Part shown: positions 25,294-37,200 of the stretch, one piece after another
Numbering within the stretch: position 1 is the first letter of the stretch
How the letters are laid out: each line of letters opens with the position of its first letter
Origin: Nymphaea colorata
Lineage: Eukaryota > Streptophyta > Magnoliopsida > Nymphaeales > Nymphaeaceae
Direction: 5' to 3'
Assembly: GCF_008831285.2 (NCBI RefSeq)
Contig: NC_045143.1
Location: 7,263,503-7,327,502 of the forward strand
Length of the DNA stretch: 64,000 nt
Translations under genes and position numbers: made by a program
The notes under the pieces: generated by a model
What the model was told of the DNA's origin: nothing
The model's database searches: none
Seen by the model: the letters and a program-made list of their open reading frames with translations, nothing else

Positions 25294-26010
25294 CCGTTGG
25301 TGCTCTTAGATGGCAATCACATGAGCAAAGCCTTAGATATGCCTTAAAAATTCAGATCCATCTCTCCCATCTTCTAATATAAATGGAAAGAATTTGGCTT
25401 TGATGAATATGACACAGGAGCAGAGACAAGCATGCCCTGGCCCCACCTAAAATTTTTTTAATCATTTACATGTAAATTTTAGAAAATTTTATTTGTCTTA
25501 TATAAAAATTTTGAAAAATAATATTTCAGTCTGTGTCAAAATTCAAAAACTTTACATCGGCCCCCTTCATGAAAAAAAATTTTGCTCCACCCCTGATTTG
25601 AAACAACATGATACACCAAAAAGGAAGGATTTCCAACCAAATATGCATGAGACCGACAAATCCTATAGTTTTCCTTGCCTTCATTGGTGGCTCAAGAGGA
25701 AGCAATCATATATTTGTGATTTGTTCCTTAGATTGTAAAGGTGTTGTATTATTTTGGCCATCATATATAGATAGCCAACTAAGTGGTATGTATGTCTCCA
25801 ACAAGAAGAGGTTGGATTTGGTGAACAATTTTTTTCTTTATTTTTTATCAATGAATAGGAGTTGAGGGAGTGGCCCTCTGTTTTATTTAGAAAGGGTCAA
25901 AGAATACAAAGAAAGACAAGATGAAAAAAAAGACTATACAACAACCCACTATGAACAACTCAAAACTTATCAATCTCAGCTAATAAAGTGCACAAGGCAA
26001 TTTATAATCC
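24260..26010. other. Intergenic DNA with repeat debris
   Basis: No gene is recognised. The part at about 25425-25600 ends in a 'gctccacccct' word like other dispersed repeats in this window (near 40182 and 42490). A TA microsatellite lies at about 25259-25291. The open frames are short and of low complexity. Confidence 0.4.
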
Positions 26011-26016
26011 CCTGGA

Positions 26017-27520
26017 CACTACAAAAAGTTCAATGTTTACTGTTACAAAGCAAACCGTTAGTAAAAATGGATTCATTGATGGGAGAGACAACTTAATGGT
26101 AAAGAAAGACTTTTACCCACGGGTGGAAACGGCCGTCAGAAGAGCCAGGTTTTTACCGTCCATACATTAGGAGACGTTGGTAAAGACTGTACTGATGGTC
26201 CAGAAATGCGTGGGCATTGATTTAATTATTACTCATGGTTCCCCGGAAACGTCAGTGGTTCTCAATTATTACTGACATCCTCCCGTTCCCGCTAGTGCTT
26301 GATTATTACAGACGTTCCTCCCAACCCGCTAACATTTGTCTAATTAATACTTATGGCCTTCTTGTTCCGTCAGTGATTGTTCACCATTAGTAGCGATATC
26401 CATCCACCGTCAGTATTCAACTTAGGTCAGGGACAATGTATTTTAGTAAAACAAGTGAATACTGATGGAGATTTTTTATCGACAGAAAGTGCTTGTCTGT
26501 AATTTGTCATTTACTCGTTATGTCACATGAATGCGGAGTGCGGGTGTGGGTGCCAGAATGACACATCTCAAAAATTTAAGTGCGATGGTGCGACGAGGGC
26601 ATTTTATTATTATTATTATTATTATTAATTTATTATGTATATAATATAATAAGTATGCATATATTATTATTACAATTTAGTTATTAATGTATATAACATA
26701 ATTGTATTGCATGTAGAAAAATATCAAAACAACATATATTATATATAATATATTATATATAGTACTTTAGTAACATGACGTACTAACAATTTACATAAAG
26801 CATAAAAATTTGATAGAATCATAAAAGCAGAAATTAAAAATTTGAAATTAAAACTTCAAGAGAACAACACTAACCATAGCTGGTCGGCTGCATAATGCAT
26901 ATATAAAAAAGCTTATATTACATATTATAAGTTATGCACGCTGCACATGTACACGACTGACAATATATATTTGTTAGTTGAACTTTAAACTTTTATAATA
27001 GATTCAAGAACAACTAAACAAGCATCTAAAATAAAATGTTAAAATGTATACAACAATAATACAAAAAAAATGGAAAACACTTAGACCAGACGTGTTGACC
27101 ACACTCAATTCAAGTTTGACGCGAGTTGGGTGCGTGTCAGAAATGAACAAATATAGTCAAGTGTGGCTGACCATATCCGACTCACGTTGACTAGGCTCGG
27201 GTGCGAGTCGGAGTCACACCCATGTCCGGTGCGCATCCGACTGCAGTAGTAAAATAGAAGAGTCCGTGTAACTTAGTTTAATGGTGTGTTGTTCCCATCA
27301 GTGAAGGTTTGGTGTTTACTGACGTTAAAGAAGCGTCACTGTAAATGAACATATACTGCCGGTATTAGGGCTTGTCGATGAAAGCTTTAGTGATACCCTG
27401 TACAATGACAGACAACATCTGCCGTCAGTAATGCTTTTACTGACAGTTTTTTTTTTTTTTTATTTTATTTTTACTGATGTGTCCTTCCCGTCGTTAATAC
27501 TAATGTTTTTTTTTTTAGTG
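26017..27520. mobile_element. CACTA-like non-autonomous DNA transposon, copy 2
   Basis: The left end reads CACTACAAAAAG, close to the standard CACTA terminus. The right end is TTTTTTTTAGTG. Subterminal regions at both ends carry repeated ACTGACGT, TTTACTGAC and TTTTTACCGTC words on both strands. The middle is an AT-rich filler with an ATT trinucleotide run near 26604. There is no transposase. I could not find a matching 3-bp target duplication (GGA left, AAG right), so one end may be misplaced by a few bases. Confidence 0.55.
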
Positions 27521-28248
27521 AAGTAAAGAGACTACTACACAAGAGACAATATCCCCTTTGACAATTCTACTGAGATTAATCCCACCCATCACAAAATGAG
27601 ATTGCTCTTGTTCAGAACTTAAAATAGACAATATCAATCTGAAAATTAGCTGGTAAGGCAGACTCGTATCTTATGTGAAAATCATAAAAGAAATTTGCTT
27701 CACTCGACCTCAATTGCAGGGCATTAACTACCCAAGTCCTTCCTGGTTTCTTTCTCAATCCAGAGGCAGAGTAAAAAATTTCTAGTTAAGGGGTACTATT
27801 TTTTTAAATTTCAAACTTTAAGAAGCACTCAAGTATAAAAAAAAATTAAGGTAAAAATGTGATAAATTACCAATATCTAAATAAGGTAAATTTTGCAGGG
27901 TGGTGTAGGCAATTGCCCATAACAGTTACAAGTTGCCTCGGCAGCTGTCTCAATCTTGTGTGGAACACCTTAAAATCCAAATCCAGGGATATGTTCAAGC
28001 ACAAGGTTGGATTCAAATATGCAAACACAGTTTGAATAATCCCCATTACCCATCTAACCTTTATTTATATAATATATATATAGTACAGACACATGGGCAA
28101 GCCAAAGTATGTGAACCAAAGCTCTATTTTGTGATGACAAATAGCGCAAACAAGTTCGAAACGTAGCCTTCTGGGCATGTCAATAGTTCATGGGATGCAT
28201 TTTATGGATTACAATTCCAATGCTAGAAACGAAGCCAATTATCAATAA

Positions 28249-31200
28249 TCACTGGACATCCTTAAAGTTGGTGGGCATGCTCCATGGTTTTGTAGCCTTG
28301 CGAGTGTCATCCCGCAAGGATGTGACATTCATCAGCTGCTTCACATTGAAGGGGTAGGCCATGGTTGTTTGGTTCGAGTAGAATGCCCTGTTGGCCAATA
28401 TGATGTTTGCTGCATCTGTGGGGTGGCCTCCATCAAAGTAGAGATACTTGGACCGATCAGGACATACAGCGCCGGCTTCCTCACAAATGGTAGCGCCGTC
28501 AGGAACCTTGCAGCATGGAGCGGTGATATTGTCGAACCCTGTTTGTTTTATATGCATTCTTGATTAGAACACATGCATTTCTGGAGGGAGAGAGAGAGAG
28601 CGAGAGAGAGTGAGCGAGTGAGGGAGAGAGAGTGACCGTAAGCACTTGGGTCCTCTATAATCTCAGTGATCATCTGGTAGAGAGAAACGAAAATGAAATG
28701 AGCGTCGGCCATTTCTTGGTTGAGTTCATCTATGGAAGCGTTCAGTCGAGTGTTGAAAGTTGTTGAAGCATAATTGTAATCCTCGTTGCATATCCCGTCA
28801 TTTGAGCTACGACCAAAAGGCGTGCAGCCACTCACTTCGGCTGAGAACAACACAAAATTCCGAGCTCCCAAATTGTACATCCCCTGCAAAATAAGTAAAA
28901 AAGGTTGGAGAATCTATTGAAATGTCTTGTGAACATTTCTCCAAACGGTTGATGATCATAAAAATCCAATTAAATTAACATCGTAAGTTACTGCTGTTGG
29001 GTCGGACCCAGCCTCCAGAGAGGGCACCCAATTGATTTGTTATCCCCACTACGACGCCAGCGCTCTTTACGAAGGTGTGAGCTGTGAGGGAGGGGCACGA
29101 AAAACTCGAAAGTGGGCAGCGCCCTTTCGGTGGCAGAGGTTCATGGTGAGTATCAAGAGAGAGAAAGAAGGGGCTCCTTCTCCGTGCCGGTGGGTACATC
29201 AAGGAGAAGGAGGAGATATAAGGAGCAGCAATATGTTTAAGTCTCCTTTCAGCTGCCGGCGTTCTATTATTCACTCTGTTATTGTTGTATTTCTTTTGTT
29301 CATCAAAACAGATTTTTGTGAAGCTTTTGCTTTGAATGGGGAAAGAGGAGACAGAAATGTCAGATGTGCTGATTTTATGTCTTGACAGTGGAACCCTTCT
29401 ACTCTGGTTTTCACAAGAATGGGGGTTTTCCAACGATTGGGGTTTTCCCACGATAAATTTGTGTCATATTTATGCCATATTGTTACTAATCTTGCTTCTA
29501 GATTTTGCAAGCATGGCGAATATGAGACTGCGGCAGTTGGGTATATCTGTTTTCAGCAGTCGGCTACAGTTTTCCTCACTAAAGCAGTGTGATTACGGTG
29601 TTCCTCAGTAGTTTTGTACTGTTTCATCTGTATAATGTTTGTCTGCACATATTTCTACATTTACAGAACCATGAGCATGCTGTTGTAAGAAGAAGCGGAT
29701 TTTCTTTGGTGAGCTCTTGCTTCGTTTTAGTAATTTACTGGATACTAACAGTTACCAACACTACTTGTAACTAATTCCGCAAAATGATTATTACTTTCCA
29801 AATGGTTCTTCTATCACTTCCTTTTCTTCGTGAGTATTGAGACTTTTCCCAGGTCTCACTGCTGGCAAGGCAAGGAATTTCTGACTGTACTTAGTTCCCT
29901 TCATATGTTTTTGAGCTCCTCTGAGCTGCTGTTTTTTCCCTGTTCTTATTCTTTCATTTCTGTCAATGTTATCACTGGCGTATCGTATCGCGTATCGGTC
30001 GGGCTGACCTATACGTCGTATCGTAACGTATCGTAAATGTATCGTAACGTATCATAAAATTAATTTTTTAATTTATAAAAAATATTAAAAAATATAAAAA
30101 ATAGAAAAAAATCAAAATTTTTTTAAATAAATCCAAAACAACAAGAAAAAATCAAGAAAAATGTATTTAAAGGAACATTCATCATTCATGTATATGAAGT
30201 ATGAACGATAAAGTATGAATATGAACAACACATTCCAAAATAAGAAATCAAACATTCAAAAATCAAAATAACATACTAAGCAGCCAAAGAGTATTCGATT
30301 ACATCACAATTCATAAGTTCAAAAGTCAAAACATATAGACATAGACTCTCTTTCTCCAACCTTTCCACCGTGCCCTCTACGAGAAAGAAAGCTATCTCAC
30401 GGGCAAAACTTGATGCAAATGAGGAAAATCTCTTCCTCCCACGCCTCTTGCAATGTTTAGAAACAAGAAGAGAGAGAGAGAGGAGCATATCTTTTGAAAT
30501 AAAATGAAAAAAGGGGCCATCGGACCCTTTTGCCATTTTCCCCCCGTATCGTACGATACGGGGGTGTATCGACCGTATCGTACGATACGGTACGATACGG
30601 ACAATACGCCTACGATACACCTCCGTATCGTGTATTGTAGGCGTGTCGTATCGTTTTTGTTGATACAGACGATATGTATTGTACGATACGCGTCTGTACC
30701 GTACGATACAGATAACATTGATTTCTGTTGTATTCTTTAGGATGGGGACATTCCCCTCCGCCCGCTTTCGTTTGTAAACTCATCGATCACACAATTTCAA
30801 ATAAAACCCATTACGCTAATGTCTTAATGGAAGGACATAAAGGCGTGATGTTTGTGAAGTGTTGATACTATTTCTAAATTTTATTTAAAAATGTACCACG
30901 TAAGTTTAGGTTTTGGCCCTAAACTTTATTATGATATTAACTATGAGTCTGTAACCACTCAATCCGAAACTAACTTGAGGGTAATCTTGCTGGATTATCA
31001 GTTTATGTTCTAACTAGCTTCCATTAGTACCTGTAAATTTATGAACTAGGACTATTAGTGGTATGCCAAAATACGATAAGTACCTTATCATTTCTGAAAA
31101 CCATCCTAAGACAATTCTCAGGTACATCAGTGTTTAGGCTAAATGGAGAGGAGCGACTTACTTTCTATATGTAAATAAAAGGTAGAACCTAAATTTTTAT

Positions 31201-34200
31201 CACATATAACACTTATACAACTGTACCTATTTATTTTCTCATGGAATGCTAAACAATGGGCATTAAATATGAAAAGTGATAATTAGATAAACTAACACAT
31301 TTTAACTGGCAGGATTGATAGAGATTAGCAGTTGGATTTTAAAACCACAAATTTCGTGATATTTTAAAAAATATTGCAATATTGATTAGAAAAATTATAA
31401 AACGAACAACCTGAAAAAGCATGTCTTTTTGAAAAAGAACATGAAAAGTGTATTTATCGCATTTTTTGGCTTGGTTTTAATTTTTTTTTTCTTTTTCTTA
31501 AAGTTAATGGCATCATGGATTCATCTTTAAATTTAAAATCAAATTATTTACTATCATTTTTATCATCATTAAGAGATTGTTCCTATCATTTATCGAATTA
31601 TTTTGATGTTTTCTTACGAGTTTCTTATTTTTTTCTTTTACCAAATTAATAAGTTTTTTATTTTTTCAAAAATTTGCTGAGATTTTCCCAAATTTTTTTT
31701 TGAGGAAATAACTATGCCGAGAAATATACAAGAAAAACCTCATTGTAAATGTATGATAATATATAAAAAATAAACAAATAAATGTACATATATATACACA
31801 CACACACCACAAACCCCCTCCCCCTCCCTTCCTCTTCCTTATAAGGATGTTCAAGGAGTTGAGCCAACTTGGGCTCGACTGGAACTCTCTTGGTTAAGCT
31901 CGATTCGAGCTCGGCTCATTAGGTAAACTAGTGGAGTTCGAGCTTAACTGATAACGAGTTTGTAAGCAAGTCAAATTTGAGTTACATGAACTTGACTTGA
32001 TTAAACTTGATTAGACTAGTCTAACATTGGCACTTATTTTTGTAATTTTAAATACTTAAAATGACTTAACTGAGAATGTGGAAATTGTAATTTTATCTTA
32101 CAGTAAGTTGTAGGAGACATTTAGGAATTTAGTGTAAAATATTGTGTATTTCAAACTTAAACATGCTAAGTCAAATTTGAGTTACATGAACTTGACTTGA
32201 TTAAACTTGATTAGACTAGTCTAACACTGGCACTTATTTTTATAATTTTAAATACTTAAAATGACTTAACTGAGAATGTGGAAATTGTAATTTTATCTTA
32301 CAGTTTGTAGGAGACATTTAGGAATTTAGTGTAAAGTATTGTGTATTCCAAACTTAAACATGCTATGTAGAATATCCATATTTTTGGAACCTTGAAAGAT
32401 ACTATTGGAAATCCCAGACATGGGAAGGGATTTTGCAATTGGGGGCAACCTTTGTTGGCAGTTCTTGAGAGGCATAGTCACCCCCTTCTTTCTGCTCCTA
32501 GGGTCTAAGGCTGCTTTAGGACATTCAGTGGTTTTACGGGACATTTAGTGGTCTTACAGTACACCCTTTAATTCAACCATTGCACATACCGCCATTTGCA
32601 GTATAGAAACATTGATATTCTAATTAATGGTAGAAAGCCTTGAAGGACAAACCTCTATGTAATTCCACACACATGTGCTATAGATAGGATAGCAAGCTAT
32701 CAATGTTGGACCTCTCTACTTCCATGCTCCTTGGTGAAGTGTATGGCAAGCTTCTTTCTACTTTAAACCTTGGTAAAGAAAGAGCCCTTTCCCAAGAAAA
32801 AGAATCTATGGTTTTTCACCTCCCCATAAGGATGTTCAACCCCAATTTGATAAATCTATACTTCATTCTCTGCAATGAAGCGCCCAATGCCCGCCCATTG
32901 GTTCACCTTTTCTAGTAGCCTCCATCAAAGAGTTTGTTGTAATCATCCTCCATTTGCATTTTTCAACCGTCACTCTCAGAGAGGGAGTCGATCACATGCT
33001 CGTAGTCTTTTGCTTCTTGAGAAACCATTTTCTTGCACAGGCCAATGAGGTTACATGGCATGACAAGAAAGTTTCTTAAGAGGAGTTTGATGGTTTGGGA
33101 TTTCGATTCAATAATGAAAATTCCAGAATCATAATTATTCCTCAAACTAGAATGGAATCAAAATTCTGGATTTCAGTTTCTTAGTTCCAGAAATAAAATA
33201 CCATGTTTGTTTAATAATTCCAGTTTCTTAAAAAAAAAGCATTTTGGTTCTAAAATTTCATTATTCTGGATATATTGAACATTCCCTTAGCATTCCTGCT
33301 TCGACAAGAATCGTCTCCCTCCCGCAAATAACCATTGGTTTTCTTGGACTCCTCTTTTCTCAGTCTTTGGAGAAGTGAGCAAGACACTCTAACCCTAATT
33401 AAGTCCTCTTATCTGATCACATGAAACTTTCTCTAGCAAACCTCAAGCATGACCTGCCTCAACTTTCTCTATGCCCTATTTGGAGGAAGAGAAAGAAATG
33501 AACGAAAGGGAAAAGAAAGGAAAGAGAGTAGAGAAAGAAATTAAAGGAAAGGAATTACAACGAAAGAGATGATTATAAAAGCTTGTTTAAATAAAAAGGA
33601 AAAGAGATGAAAGGAATTGAGAGAGTAGAGAAAGAAATGAACGGAAAGGAAATAGATGATTACAAAAGCTTGTCTAAATAGAAAAGAAAAGAGATGAAAA
33701 AAATTGTTATGATAATGTTTGTTTATACTATATAAAAAAATAAAAGAATTTAAGTTGGTTAGCAATAATGCCTCTAACTCTCTAGAACTTATTATTTAAG
33801 AAAAAACGTAGCTTAATTTTTTATTTTTTATTATTTATTTTTTTCAAAAATGACTTATGAATATTTTATCACTGTAATGGGTGAAAGGGGAGAGACTGGG
33901 GCCTCTCATGTGGATAGAAGCAGAGGAGATATATACATTTCCCTCATCCTGAACTTTGGTGATATTAGATATGATGTATAACCGATATCCAAAATTCAAA
34001 TCCAACATACAAACCAGATCAGAGTTAAGATGACAGTCAAAAGGTGTCATCCTAAGTAAAATTAGGTTTTCACGTAGATGAAGGAAAGAACGGGGAATTG
34101 TACCTTGAGTATCGTTGTATAGTTTGTGACGAGGAATTCCGTGAATGTTGGTATGTCACATTCATATTCTCCAAAACAATTGCTGATGTAATCATTCCCG

Positions 34201-37200
34201 CCCGTGTTAAATAAAAAGAGGCTTTTGGACAGGAAAGATGGGAGGTTCTTCCCTAGCTGAGACTCCAAATCTGGCAACGTCTTCTCTTCAAAGTGGAGAA
34301 CTTGGTCAGGCAAAGGTGTAATAATTTCCTGCAGATAAAATCAAAGACGAATAAGAGGTTCTGATATTTATTTATTTATGTTTGCGGCCACCTAATTAAT
34401 AATTTTATTACTTGTCTATTTTCCGAAGCCTATAGTGCATTCTGTGGTGAAACACCATAAGGAATCATTTGCTGCTGGAAATGTGTTCTTTGTGATAGCA
34501 CTCGGCGTTGTAAAATTTAAATTTTCCATCCTGCAATAGATGTTGACGGGAGCACAACAACCGTGGACGGAGCGCCCGATCTAATGGTCGACCAATTTGG
34601 AGGTGAAGAATGTGTGGTCGACGAAATTGGAGGTGATGAATGTGTGGTGAAATGCCTGTAGGTAAGGAAGCGACTCAGTGAGGTCAGATTCATTGTCCTC
34701 GCAATTTTGATTTGGGTTGATTGGTCATTTTGGGTGGGACTACTTGTTGATCGGCTCCCTCGGCCAATGAGAACACAACTTGGGTAACAGCCCTGCCCGG
34801 CACTAAAAGGAGTCGGGTTCGTGTGTCCGGCCTAACATTTGAAACAGGAAACTTGGGCCCAGCTCGACACCTAAAACCCGAGTTCGAGTCCAGTTCAGGC
34901 TCGGTCGGCGTGATTAAATTTTAAAAATATATTTTTTAAATAAAAATAATATATATATATATATAATTAATCATAATAAAACTATTATAATATATATATA
35001 AATCAATAAAATGTGTATTAAAAAAATGTTAATTGACTGAACTGGGTTTAGACGAGCCCACTTGGGCTGACCCAATTAGTTATTGGGCCGACCTGGTGTT
35101 TTTTTTTTTCTGGCTTTCTCTTCTGCTGTACTAATTTGGCTGCCTGAAATGTCCCCGCCGTGACTGCAGACGGTTGCTTCCACCGGCCAGTTCGATAAGA
35201 GGACGGTTGGGGGCTCTTGCATAACGCAAAAGCTAGCTACCATTGCCTTGAGATTGAGGGTTTGGTAGGGTCATCGCCCACGCCTTTGAGAAGGGTTGAG
35301 AAAAGTTGAGCCTTGTCTTCAATTAAACCATGAAGTAAAATGCTATAAGACCTTATTGGTTTGTCGTGGAAGGTTCAGCCGTAGAACTGTCTTCAGTAAA
35401 TAAGGGTTTTTAGCATCTCATTGTAAGCACAAAGTTGCGTGAGCTTTTGCCAAGGGGTCGAGCCATAGTTTACTTGTGCGGGCAGTTGCCTGCACGGTTC
35501 CATAAAATTCAATTATTTATGTAGTGGCGGTTCCCAACCATTTGTTTATTTGTATACTGATGCCATTTACTCATATATAATGTATAATCGCAGTCATTTT
35601 ACCATATAGTTGAATGATTCAAAATCTTTTCAACTAATGCTCTTCAACAAAAAATGTCTACCTCCCCCACTAGCTATTGTTGTCAATATTTAACAGTTTC
35701 CTAATGATTAGGCTTACTTTGTGAGCTTTCTTTGGTTTGATTGTTTTTGTATTCGTATCTAAGCACCATCTTTGGCTAAGTTATCTGACAATAATTGATT
35801 GAGTGGATCTTTCTAAGTTTGATATTGGAATTATTTGGGTCAAAGAATAAATTTTCATAATTTGATTTGGACAATATAATATCAAGAATTAATATCAAGA
35901 CTTAGTCAGGTCCAGTATTTCCCCTATAAGTGGTATCAGCACTTCGCAAACAGTTGTGAGTTCATTTGGCCCATTACTTATATGTGTCAACTTATAAATG
36001 TGCTTTGGTATCATATTTGGGCATAATAGCAAGATAGGTGATGACTACTTTGTGAATATGGAGATGTATGGTAAAAATCAAGTAGTTGGTACTAGCAGCA
36101 ATATGACACTTTTAGTGGCACATATTGAAAAAGCAGAGATCATATCATAGTAAACTTTAGTAAAGGCCACATTGTGCTAGATGTACACCAGGTATATTTA
36201 AAAACTTTTTCATTTGTTAGCAATACCTATTAAACCTAGTTCAACCTAAAATGTGAAAGTGTATCGAGATGTATATAAGGCACAAAGAATAGACATTGTG
36301 TCTGACATGGAACATGGACCACCCTCTCCCTCTTTATGGCCTTTCATAACAAACACCAAGAAATAAAAGGGACTGCCAATATTCTGGTCACGGGCAAAGA
36401 TTTAGTTATCAGCAGAAATTTGAATAATATTAAGGGATTGGAGTTGGAGGAGGGCCGGGTAAGAGTAAGATTTGAGTTTATGATTGTCAGAATTTTAGTC
36501 CACTTATTGTCATGTTTATAGGTGTCGTGTCAAGACTTATAGAGTTGTCTGTGACATAATATCTTTCCGGTGAGCAAGCAAGAAGTTAACAACATACCAT
36601 TCGGATGAGAGGATTGAAAGCCCCTCATTCTCCCTTGCCTGCCTTTAAGGTCCTGTTTCAAAGTGTAAAAATTTATTTTGTTTTTTACTATCATAAAAAC
36701 TTTTATTATAGATATGAAGCGAATACAAGCTTAATAATTTGTAAATATATTCTCGTCCGTAATTTCTAAACATCCAGAGGCCATGGAGAATCTGGAGGTT
36801 GATAAAGACAAGCAAATATTCTTAGTTTTATGACCTCGTTCACGGTTAAAGTTATCACAAATCATAACCAAGATCATGTTGCTTTATGTTAATTGGGTGG
36901 GGAGACTATAGATTATACTACAAGATTACAGTAAAAATACGTCATAAAAATTGAAGACCTGACTATGACTAGACCGAGTCGTTGAAACAACTTGCTCTCA
37001 GGGGCCATTTGGCATTAAAAGTATTATGTGAGTGTTTCATGAATATACTTCAAATTTGAAAAAAAATAATTGAAAAGTACAAAAGAATAATTGAAAAATA
37101 CCAATGTTTCATGAATCTTAATGAAGTACCCACACGATGTTACGAAAGCCAAATAGCTCTTGATGGCTTTCCAGGTTCACATATAAAGCCATTCAACATT

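Noticed and set aside
29032-29451. Overlapping 117- and 158-codon frames in the long intron
   Set aside because: No family resemblance on either strand; probably an old insertion with balanced composition.
30541-30720. CRISPR-like array of short repeats
   Set aside because: The modules are palindromic and irregularly spaced, with no unique spacers, and the DNA is plant nuclear; they are transposon subterminal repeats.
30276-30740. Tyr/Arg/Ile/Val-rich frames at 30.3-30.7 kb
   Set aside because: They are translations of the CGTATCG palindromic repeats of the foldback element.
37011-37153. Possible MITE with GCCATTTGGC and GCCAAATAGC ends
   Set aside because: The inverted ends are short and imperfect, and no target duplication is visible.
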